A DNA stretch of 11,448 nucleotides from an uncultured Verrucomicrobiota bacterium. Lineage in GTDB: Bacteria; Verrucomicrobiota; Kiritimatiellia; RFP12; UBA1067. The stretch lies in the NCBI GenBank assembly GCA_946631535.1, contig CAMPAF010000062.1, positions 1-11,448 on the forward strand. The letters run 5' to 3'. Within the stretch, counting starts at the first letter, position 1. Every line of letters begins with the position of its first letter. This document shows positions 1-5,571 of this stretch, in pieces. Position numbers and translations under genes: made by a program. A model generated the notes under the pieces. That model saw only the letters and a list, made by a program, of their open reading frames with translations, was not told the DNA's origin and made no database searches.

Positions 1-2
1 TC

Positions 3-149
3 TTCGCGCTTCTCGACCCGCTCGACCGCGAGCAGAACTGGAGCGACACCTACCATCACAAGCCTCCCGTCCGCCAGAAGGAGGCCGAACAGGTGGCGGC
101 ATCCGTGATGGCAGGGGTCTCTTTGCCCGGTGTACATTCCCACAAGTAA
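3..149 (+). CDS. 3' end of an unidentified gene (partial)
   Basis: This is an open frame from the window edge to a TAA at 147-149, giving the last 48 residues of a protein. The tail begins FALLDPLDREQNWSDTYHHK and ends with SLPGVHSHK. It is polar, with no membrane segment or recognisable catalytic motif, and I cannot name its family. The frame is believable because its composition resembles the strongly coding genes downstream and because the low-GC, repeat-bearing intergenic DNA begins right after the stop. The other two forward frames give less natural sequence. No clear terminator hairpin follows the stop. The product could be an enzyme C-terminus, but no function is assigned. Confidence 0.5.
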   Translation, partial: FALLDPLDREQNWSDTYHHKPPVRQKEAEQVAASVMAGVSLPGVHSHK

Positions 150-211
150 CGTGGTCAAATCTGCGGCGAGTAAATCCACCTGCTCCAGCGGTGGTGATCT
201 GAGCATCGCCA

Positions 212-313
212 AAAATCGCTAATTGGTGTGGTTTCGGCCATTTGAAAAATCGCTATTTTGTGTATATTCCACCTTGTTGAAAACCGCTATTTGGTGTATA
301 ATGTCGGCAAAGG
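212..313 (+). repeat. Three 34-bp imperfect tandem repeats upstream of the ATPase gene
   Basis: Three units start at 212, 246 and 280 with an exact 34-bp period; the CGCT core falls at 217, 251 and 285. Each unit opens with AAAAYCGCTA, followed by a T-rich stretch and TGGTGT or TTGTGT. The second halves are more diverged. Units 2 and 3 carry -10-like hexamers (TATATT at 263-268 and TATAAT at 297-302), whereas unit 1 has TGTGGT at the same place. The array is AT-rich and non-coding if the ATPase starts at GTG 333. It may be a duplicated promoter or an operator array bound by a regulator; neither role is proved by sequence. Confidence 0.75.
274..302 (+). promoter_or_regulatory. Predicted sigma70-type promoter of the ATPase gene
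   Basis: A perfect TATAAT lies at 297-302 in the third repeat unit. A weak -35 candidate, TTGTTG at 274-279, sits 17 bp upstream; TTGAAA at 277-282 is a better hexamer but only 14 bp away. Transcription would begin near 309, leaving a leader of about 24 nt before the GTG at 333. Confidence 0.5.
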
Positions 314-332
314 ACACAAATGGAGTGGAAAT

Positions 333-1685
333 GTGAAGAGAAAGTTCTATGGGAAACTGGTTGAGTGGAAAGCGAAACGAGCCGACCGTTTTGCTCTCTT
401 GATCGACGGTGCCAGGCGAGTAGGCAAAAGCTGGATTGCCGAAGAGTTTGCCAAGACCGAATATGCCAGTTACTTGCTGATAGACTTCAGCAAGGCCTCG
501 CGAGCCATACGAACGATATTCGAGGAGAATCTTGGAAACCTCGACACTTTCTTCATGCTTTTGGAGGCGGAAACAGGCGCGCGCCTGATTCGCGGCAACG
601 CGCTTGTCGTGTTTGATGAAGTGCAGGAGTTCCCGCGCGCCCGGGAAGCGATCAAGACATTGGTGGCGGATGGACGGTATCACTATCTTGAGACAGGATC
701 GCTCGTCTCTATCAGGAAAAATACCGAAGGAATCGTGATACCTTCGGAAGAACTCCACCAAAAGATGTATCCGATGGACTTCGAGGAGTTCCTGTGGGCG
801 ACGGGACGGGAGGCAATGATGGATGCGGTCCGGAAGTTCTTCATGGAACGAATGCCGCTTGGGCAGGCTGTCCATCGGAGGCTCATGGAGGCGTATCGGC
901 AGTATCTCGTCGTTGGAGGAATGCCCCAGGCCGTTTCGGAGTTCGTTCGATCCCACGACCTCGCCGAGGTTGATCAGCAGAAGCGTGCGATACTTGAGCT
1001 GTACAGGGCCGACATCTGGAAGCATGCCGGGGCGTTGGCCCCCAAGGTGGAACGGATATTCGACGAGATACCCGACCAGCTGTCGCGGCATGAGAAGAAT
1101 TTCCGGGTTGGCAGCCTTGAAGCCAAGGCCCGGATGCGGGATTGGTCGGACGCATTCCATTGGCTTGAAGTCGCCATGTTTGCCAACCTGTGCTGGAACT
1201 CGACCGACCCGAACGTCGGGTTGAAGATGAACCTTGATCGAAAGGCCATGAAGTGCTATTTGGCCGACACGGGACTTCTTGTCAGCCATGCGTTCGACGA
1301 GAACGAGCTTGTCCGAGAAGAGATCCATCGGCGTCTTTTGCTCGACAAGATTGAAGTGAACAAAGGCATGCTGGTCGAGAACCTTGCTGCGCAGATGATA
1401 GTCGCATCCGGGCATAAACTGTATTTCCACTCCGAGTCGGATGCCTGCCATGCGGAAAACCGAATGGAGATTGACTTCTTATTGGCGAAATCGCGGTTGG
1501 ACCGACGGCATAACATCCTGCCTGTCGAGATCAAGGGCGGGGCGAACGTCACGCATGCGTCCCTTGACAAGTTCAGGAAAAAGTACGCGCAGTGGTGCGG
1601 CGAGGCGTTTCTGTTTTCCGACAGGGACGTCCATGTGGATGGCGGTCTCACCTACCTTCCGCATTACATGCTCCCATTGCTTTGA
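333..1685 (+). CDS. AAA_14 / DUF4143 family ATPase
   Basis: The 450-residue product is a P-loop ATPase with a C-terminal DUF4143 domain, a family abundant in gut anaerobes whose physiological role is not settled. The Walker A motif GARRVGKS is at residues 26-33, Walker B LVVFDE at 91-96, and a sensor-like ETGS at 120-123. The family signature YPMDFEEFL follows. The C-terminal part has a PD-(D/E)xK nuclease-like constellation: E349, D381 in MEIDFLL, and E399-I-K401 in PVEIKGG. The start is GTG 333, because GGAG at 322-325 is correctly spaced and family proteins begin with a K/R-rich segment just before the P-loop. An upstream TTG at 258 would put the repeats inside the protein. Base composition differs from the neighbours: about 50% GC at 481-540 against about 77% at 2641-2700. 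This suggests horizontal acquisition. The gene is intact and stands alone, with no obvious toxin or partner gene beside it. Confidence 0.9.
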   Translation: MKRKFYGKLVEWKAKRADRFALLIDGARRVGKSWIAEEFAKTEYASYLLIDFSKASRAIRTIFEENLGNLDTFFMLLEAETGARLIRGNALVVFDEVQEFPRAREAIKTLVADGRYHYLETGSLVSIRKNTEGIVIPSEELHQKMYPMDFEEFLWATGREAMMDAVRKFFMERMPLGQAVHRRLMEAYRQYLVVGGMPQAVSEFVRSHDLAEVDQQKRAILELYRADIWKHAGALAPKVERIFDEIPDQLSRHEKNFRVGSLEAKARMRDWSDAFHWLEVAMFANLCWNSTDPNVGLKMNLDRKAMKCYLADTGLLVSHAFDENELVREEIHRRLLLDKIEVNKGMLVENLAAQMIVASGHKLYFHSESDACHAENRMEIDFLLAKSRLDRRHNILPVEIKGGANVTHASLDKFRKKYAQWCGEAFLFSDRDVHVDGGLTYLPHYMLPLL

Positions 1686-1733
1686 GTTTGCGTCTTTATT
1701 GCTAGAAGTTTTTGCGTGTTATTTGCGATGGCG

Positions 1734-1743
1734 ATGGTAAAAT
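1734..1743 (+). promoter_or_regulatory. Likely -10 region for the alpha-galactosidase gene
   Basis: TAAAAT (1738-1743) occurs within ATGGTAAAAT, in the short AT-richer gap after the ATPase gene. The same ten bases recur upstream of the aspartokinase gene at 3733-3742. The -35 element is weak: TTGCGT at 1712-1717 is 20 bp away. The gap 1686-1804 otherwise holds the ribosome-binding region and no convincing terminator. Confidence 0.4.
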
Positions 1744-1804
1744 CAAGACGAACCCTTCGCAGAAGGAAGAAAACGACAGGTAAATACCGGAGGCTGGCGA
1801 GGCC

Positions 1805-3703
1805 ATGGCAATGAAAAAAGAACTTGGAACAATTCTCGCGGCGGTGCTGTGCGTCGCGACGGTTGCGGAGGCGGAGAACGCCCGCGAGATGTGGGACGTC
1901 TACACCGACTTCGGCCTCTTCGAGGGCGGCGTGCGCAAGACCGAGAAGGGGTTTGCGGCCGATGAAAACGGCATCCGCGTGGAGACGGAGGTGGAAACGG
2001 GCGTGGCGGACGTCACGCACCGGCGTACGGTCGTGCGCAACCTTTCGGACAAGCCGCTCGTCGCGACGTGTCTCCTAGACGCGTTCCGCTTCGAGGGCGG
2101 CGACTTCGAGGTCTACACGCAGGCCAACACCTGGATGAACGAAAGCCGCGGCGCGTGGCAGCCGCTCCAGACGGGCGTCGAGGCGCGCGGCGGCGGGATG
2201 CGCACCGCGTACGGCGCGGCGCCGATACTCGCGCTCTGGAACGTGCAGACGCAGCGTGGGCGCGTGTTCCACCTGATGTCGGACGCGATGTGGGAAATGC
2301 GCGCCACGGTGATGCCTGGCGGCGGCGAGAAGGCGCACGTCGTCGTCCAGGTCGGCATGGACTCGCGCCATCTCCACTGCGTCCTGAAGAAGGGCGAGTC
2401 GGTGGCCCTGCCGGAGGTCGTCTCCTACGACTTTACGAACAAGACCGACCTCGACTGCCACAAGCTCCACGCCTGGTGGAACGCGAACTATCCGGGCAAG
2501 CGGAACCCGTCGCTCTACAACACGTGGCTCTGCCGGTTCGACAAGCTGGACGCCGACTTCGTGCTGAAGCAGGTGAAGAAGGCCGGCGAGCTCGGGCTCG
2601 AGTATTTCGTGATTGATGCGGGCTGGTTCGGTCCGAAGGGCGACTGGGGCTCCACGCGCGGCGACTGGAAGGAGCGTCCGGACGGCTGGCTGGGCGGACG
2701 CCTCGCGGAGATCGCGCAGGCGGTGAAGGCGTCCAGCATGAAGTTCGGCCTGTGGATCGAGGCGGAGACCGCCGCCGGCAGCTCGGAGGTGATGAAGAAC
2801 CATCCCGAGTACTTCTGCACGCAGCACGGCGCCAAGTTCCTCGACTTCACGCGCGCCGACGCGCGCGCCCACCTGCACGCCGCGATCGACGACCTCGTGA
2901 AGAAGTACGGCATCGCGTTCATCAAGTTCGACTTCAACTGCGAGGCGCACATCGACGACTTCGGGAAGGACTTCGCGGACTACAACGCCGGATACCGTCA
3001 GTTCCTGCGCGAGGTGCGCGCGCGCCATCCCGGCATCTACCTCGGCGGCTGCGCGAGCGGCGGCCTGATGATGGACCTCGGCTGGGCGCGTGACTTCGAC
3101 AGCTTCTGGCTCAGCGACAACCAGAGCCCCGTTTACGGCCTGCGCATTGCGAAGGAGACGATGCTGCGTCTGCCGCCGCGCAAGATCGAGCGCTGGATCA
3201 CGGCGCGGAGCGCGTCCGGCCTGCAGCCCGACTACTCCGGCAAGGACGAGCGCCTGTTCGTGACCGAGGACGCCTGGTGGCGCGAGATGCGTTCGGTGGC
3301 GCCGGACTTCGTCGCGGCGTTCGCCACGGGCGGGCCGGTGGGTTTCTCCTGCGACCTCACGGCCTTTTCGGAGAAACACATGGACTACTTCCGCAAGCTG
3401 GTGGCCGAGCGGAAGAAAGACGAGGCGTTCTGGTGCGCGGCCGTGGGGCGTGTCCTCTGCGACACGTCGGAGGTGGTCGTGCTCCAGTACAGCGACGTGG
3501 TGCTGAAGGACGTGCGCGTGGTCGTCGCGACGGGCCGTTCACGCCAGAACCGCACCGCGGTGCGTCCAGTACTGGATCCGGCGCTCGACTACGAGTACAA
3601 GGGCCGACGCGAGAAGGGCGCGTTCTGGATGGAACACGGCATCCCCGTGGGCACGGGCATCTTCGACGCGGACGAACTCCGCTTCACGGCGATACTTCGC
3701 TAG
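1805..3703 (+). CDS. Exported GH36 alpha-galactosidase (melibiase family)
   Basis: The 632-residue product is predicted to release terminal alpha-linked galactose from galacto-oligosaccharides or galactomannans outside the cytoplasm. Residues 1-23 form a signal peptide: MAMKK, a hydrophobic stretch, then a probable cut after VAEA. An N-terminal beta-rich domain precedes a TIM barrel starting near YNTWLCRFDKLDADFV. Family GH36 landmarks follow in order: DAGWFG, GLWIEAE (W317, E319), KFDFN with the expected nucleophile D376, CASGG (416-420), and SDNQ with the expected acid/base D438. The protein is somewhat shorter than typical 700-730-residue GH36 enzymes. ATG 1805 has GGAGG at 1789-1793; ATG 1811 is an alternative, with GAGG at 1799-1802. 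No transporter or other glycosidase lies in the window, so it appears to be a solitary gene. The exact substrate is uncertain, since GH36 includes related activities such as alpha-N-acetylgalactosaminidase. Confidence 0.9.
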   Translation: MAMKKELGTILAAVLCVATVAEAENAREMWDVYTDFGLFEGGVRKTEKGFAADENGIRVETEVETGVADVTHRRTVVRNLSDKPLVATCLLDAFRFEGGDFEVYTQANTWMNESRGAWQPLQTGVEARGGGMRTAYGAAPILALWNVQTQRGRVFHLMSDAMWEMRATVMPGGGEKAHVVVQVGMDSRHLHCVLKKGESVALPEVVSYDFTNKTDLDCHKLHAWWNANYPGKRNPSLYNTWLCRFDKLDADFVLKQVKKAGELGLEYFVIDAGWFGPKGDWGSTRGDWKERPDGWLGGRLAEIAQAVKASSMKFGLWIEAETAAGSSEVMKNHPEYFCTQHGAKFLDFTRADARAHLHAAIDDLVKKYGIAFIKFDFNCEAHIDDFGKDFADYNAGYRQFLREVRARHPGIYLGGCASGGLMMDLGWARDFDSFWLSDNQSPVYGLRIAKETMLRLPPRKIERWITARSASGLQPDYSGKDERLFVTEDAWWREMRSVAPDFVAAFATGGPVGFSCDLTAFSEKHMDYFRKLVAERKKDEAFWCAAVGRVLCDTSEVVVLQYSDVVLKDVRVVVATGRSRQNRTAVRPVLDPALDYEYKGRREKGAFWMEHGIPVGTGIFDADELRFTAILR

Positions 3704-3732
3704 CGCGTGCCGCTTCCACGATGACGGAGCTT

Positions 3733-3742
3733 ATGGTAAAAT
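3733..3742 (+). promoter_or_regulatory. Likely -10 region for the aspartokinase gene
   Basis: ATGGTAAAAT, with TAAAAT at 3737-3742, is identical over ten bases to the element upstream of the alpha-galactosidase gene. It sits 30 bp before the ATG at 3772, in a 68-bp gap. No good -35 hexamer is visible; TTCCAC at the expected distance matches poorly. Confidence 0.45.
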
Positions 3743-3759
3743 ATGCGCCGTTTCTCGTT

Positions 3760-3764
3760 GGAGG
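3760..3764 (+). promoter_or_regulatory. Ribosome binding site fixing the aspartokinase start
   Basis: GGAGG lies 7 nt before ATG 3772. It selects this start over the upstream in-frame ATGs at 3721 and 3733, which have no comparable site and would overlap the promoter element. Confidence 0.8.
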
Positions 3765-3771
3765 AAGAAGA

Positions 3772-5136
3772 ATGAAGGTATGCAAATTCGGCGGCAGCTC
3801 GCTCGCGGACGCGAGGCAGCTGACCAAGGTGATCGACATCGTGCTCGCCGATCCGCAGCGGCGGATGGTGGTGGTGAGCGCGCCCGGCAAGCGGAACAAG
3901 GCCGACACGAAGGTGACCGACCTCCTCATCGCGCTCGCGCAGGCCGCGCTCGATGGCAGCGACACGGCGGAGCCGCGCCGCGCCGTCCTCGCGCGCTACG
4001 CGTCCATGGCTGAGGACCTGGGGCTGGGAGAGGAGATCGTCGCGGCGATCGAGTCCGACATCGACGCGCGCCTCGCGACGCCCAAGTCCGACCCCGGTAT
4101 CTTCATGGACACGCTCAAGGCGGCGGGCGAGGACAACAGCGCCAAGCTCGCGGCCGAGGCGTTCAAGGCGCGCGGCGTCAAGGCGCGCTACGCGAGCCCG
4201 AAGGAGACGGGCATGGTCCTCGAGGGCGAGAGCGGCAACGCCACGCTCGACCCGGAGTCCTACCGCAAGCTCGCGCGCGCCTTCGCCGACTTCGACGGCA
4301 TCGTCGTGTATCCCGGCTTCTTCGGCTACCGCAAGGACGGCAGCGTGGCCACGTTCCCGCGCGGCGGGAGCGACATCACGGGCTCCATCCTCGCGGCGGC
4401 GGTCCGCGCCGACGTGTACGAGAACTTCACGGACGTGGACAGCGTCTACCCCGTCGATCCCCGCATCGTCCCCGAGGTGGAGGAGGGCATCGACACGATG
4501 ACCTACCGCGAGATGCGCGAGCTCTCCTACGCCGGCTTCGGCGTGTTCAACGACGAGGCGATCCAGCCCGCCGTGCAGGCGCGCATCCCGATCAACGTGC
4601 GCAACACGAACCACCCGCAGGAGCCGGGCACGATGATCGTGCAGAGCCGCCGCGTGACGCCCGGCACTGTCACGGGCATCGCCAGCGCGGGCGGGTTCCT
4701 GAACATCATCATCGACAAGTACCTCATGAACCGCGAGATCGGCTTCACGCGCCGCCTCCTCGCCATCCTCGAGGACGAGGGCGTGAGCTACGAGCACATC
4801 CCCAGCGGAATCGACTCCATCTCCGTCATCATTCGCGGCGACAAGTTCTCCCAGGCGCAGGAGAAGAAGGTGGTGGCGCGCATCAAGCGCGACCTCTCGC
4901 CGGACAGCGTGATCGTCACGCACGACTATGTTATCCTGATGGTCGTGGGCGAGGGCATGGCGTTCAGCGCGGGCATGCTCGCCAAGGCGACGGGCGCTCT
5001 CGCCGAGCACGGCATCAACATCTCGATGGTCAACCAGGGCGCGAGCGAAATCTCGTTCATGCTCGGCATCCGCAGCGCCGACCGCGACCGCGCCGTGCGC
5101 GCCCTCTACGCCGCCTTTTTCAGCGACGCGGACTAG
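3772..5136 (+). CDS. lysC: Aspartate kinase (monofunctional, two ACT domains)
   Basis: The 454-residue enzyme phosphorylates L-aspartate with ATP to give 4-phospho-L-aspartate. This is the first step toward lysine, diaminopimelate, threonine and methionine in the cytoplasm. The N-terminal amino-acid-kinase domain begins with KFGGSS (residues 5-10) and includes VVVSAPGKR. It also has FPRGGSDITGS (195-205) and the TDVDSVYPVDPR segment from residue 220, all typical of aspartokinases. The C-terminal third, from about residue 300, holds two ACT-type regulatory regions, with HIPSGIDSISVII in the first and GINISMVNQGASEISFML in the second. There is no fused homoserine dehydrogenase, and the length matches monofunctional enzymes. 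Feedback control by an end-product amino acid is expected from the ACT domains, but the effector cannot be read from sequence. The gene name lysC is used by function; the isozyme class is not determined. Confidence 0.95.
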   Translation: MKVCKFGGSSLADARQLTKVIDIVLADPQRRMVVVSAPGKRNKADTKVTDLLIALAQAALDGSDTAEPRRAVLARYASMAEDLGLGEEIVAAIESDIDARLATPKSDPGIFMDTLKAAGEDNSAKLAAEAFKARGVKARYASPKETGMVLEGESGNATLDPESYRKLARAFADFDGIVVYPGFFGYRKDGSVATFPRGGSDITGSILAAAVRADVYENFTDVDSVYPVDPRIVPEVEEGIDTMTYREMRELSYAGFGVFNDEAIQPAVQARIPINVRNTNHPQEPGTMIVQSRRVTPGTVTGIASAGGFLNIIIDKYLMNREIGFTRRLLAILEDEGVSYEHIPSGIDSISVIIRGDKFSQAQEKKVVARIKRDLSPDSVIVTHDYVILMVVGEGMAFSAGMLAKATGALAEHGINISMVNQGASEISFMLGIRSADRDRAVRALYAAFFSDAD

Positions 5137-5140
5137 CCAC

Positions 5141-5169
5141 TTGCGCTCGGCGGCGAGGTTTGATATACT
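5141..5169 (+). promoter_or_regulatory. Predicted sigma70-type promoter of rpsU
   Basis: TTGCGC (5141-5146) and TATACT (5164-5169) are separated by 17 bp. The promoter starts just after the aspartokinase stop, so rpsU can be transcribed independently. The transcript would have a leader of about 45 nt. Confidence 0.65.
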
Positions 5170-5177
5170 ATCCAGAC

Positions 5178-5203
5178 TTTCCGGCGCCCCCAAGGGCCGG
5201 AGG
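5178..5203 (+). promoter_or_regulatory. Leader hairpin upstream of the rpsU Shine-Dalgarno
   Basis: CCGGC (5181-5185) pairs with GCCGG (5196-5200). The stem extends by a U-A pair and two possible G-U pairs to 5178/5203, around a 10-nt loop. An alternative pairing uses CTTTCC (5177-5182) with GGAAAG (5202-5207). The hairpin ends a few bases before the ribosome binding site, so it could influence translation initiation. Control by the protein itself is only a possibility. Confidence 0.4.
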
Positions 5204-5208
5204 AAAGT

Positions 5209-5215
5209 GAGGTGA
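5209..5215 (+). promoter_or_regulatory. Strong Shine-Dalgarno sequence of rpsU
   Basis: GAGGTGA is a seven-base perfect match to the usual 16S anti-Shine-Dalgarno region and lies 6 nt before ATG 5222. It is the longest such match among the genes in this window. Confidence 0.75.
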
Positions 5216-5221
5216 ACAGGC

Positions 5222-5422
5222 ATGGCAATCCAACTCAAGCTGAAGAAGGGCGAGTCCGTTGAACGCGGTCTGAAGCGCTTGAAGAAGATCCTCGACAAGG
5301 AGGGGATCATCAAGACGCTGCGTGACCAGCGCTACTTCGAGAAGCCCTGCGTCAAGGCGCGGAAGAAATCCGCGCGTGCGCGCATTCGGAACCGTTCCCG
5401 CCGTCGTTCGCAGGAGCTGTAG
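5222..5422 (+). CDS. rpsU: Small ribosomal subunit protein bS21
   Basis: The 66-residue, very basic protein matches bS21, a component of the 30S platform near the 3' end of 16S rRNA that helps translation initiation. Family features are the acidic-then-basic N-terminal half (GESVERGLKRLKKILDKEG), the RDQRYFEKP segment corresponding to the conserved R-x-FYEKP region, and an Arg/Lys-rich C-terminal helix (KKSARARIRNRSRRR). The length is normal for the family. The start is fixed by the strong Shine-Dalgarno sequence. The gene is monocistronic, with its own promoter upstream and a strong terminator downstream. It lies between aspartokinase and the macroglobulin gene, with no obvious functional link to either. 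Confidence 0.95.
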   Translation: MAIQLKLKKGESVERGLKRLKKILDKEGIIKTLRDQRYFEKPCVKARKKSARARIRNRSRRRSQEL

Positions 5423-5446
5423 TTCCGGTAGGCGGAACCATGCAAA

Positions 5447-5489
5447 GAAGGGCCTCGCACAGACCGTGCGGGGTCCTTTCATTTTTTTT
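5447..5489 (+). terminator. Intrinsic terminator after rpsU
   Basis: GGGCCTCGCAC (5450-5460) pairs with GTGCGGGGTCC (5466-5476) around the loop AGACC, with two G-U pairs. The stem extends outward by A-U pairs (5448-5449 with 5477-5478). TTTC and then a run of eight T (5482-5489) follow. This is a textbook rho-independent terminator 25 bp after the rpsU stop. Confidence 0.9.
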
Positions 5490-5500
5490 GCATTTGCGCC

Positions 5501-5528
5501 TTGCAATCCAGCCAAAGGATTGTATAAT
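5501..5528 (+). promoter_or_regulatory. Predicted promoter of the macroglobulin-murD unit
   Basis: TTGCAA (5501-5506) and a perfect TATAAT (5523-5528) are separated by 16 bp, just after the rpsU terminator. An inverted repeat, CAATCC (5504-5509) and GGATTG (5517-5522), occupies the spacer and could be a repressor site. Transcription would begin near 5535, giving a leader of about 37 nt. Confidence 0.65.
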
Positions 5529-5571
5529 GCGCGACGTTTGGAGAAGAATACATCCCACTTGAGGTTAAAGA

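Noticed and set aside
212..313. CRISPR array
   Set aside because: There are only three units, they are contiguous with no unique spacers separating conserved repeats, and no cas genes are present.
258..332. Upstream TTG start for the ATPase, adding 25 residues
   Set aside because: It would translate through the 34-bp repeats and the -10 element, and has no ribosome binding site. GTG 333 has a well-placed GGAG and fits the family N-terminus.
219..1451. Long minus-strand open frame (410 codons) opposite the ATPase gene
   Set aside because: Its translation has no recognisable domain, while the + strand frame has Walker A, Walker B and DUF4143 motifs. It is an antisense shadow.
3700..5313. Long minus-strand open frame (537 codons) opposite aspartokinase
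   Set aside because: The translation is dominated by repetitive Arg/Ala/Val/His/Asp typical of antisense high-GC DNA, and the + strand encodes an unambiguous aspartokinase.
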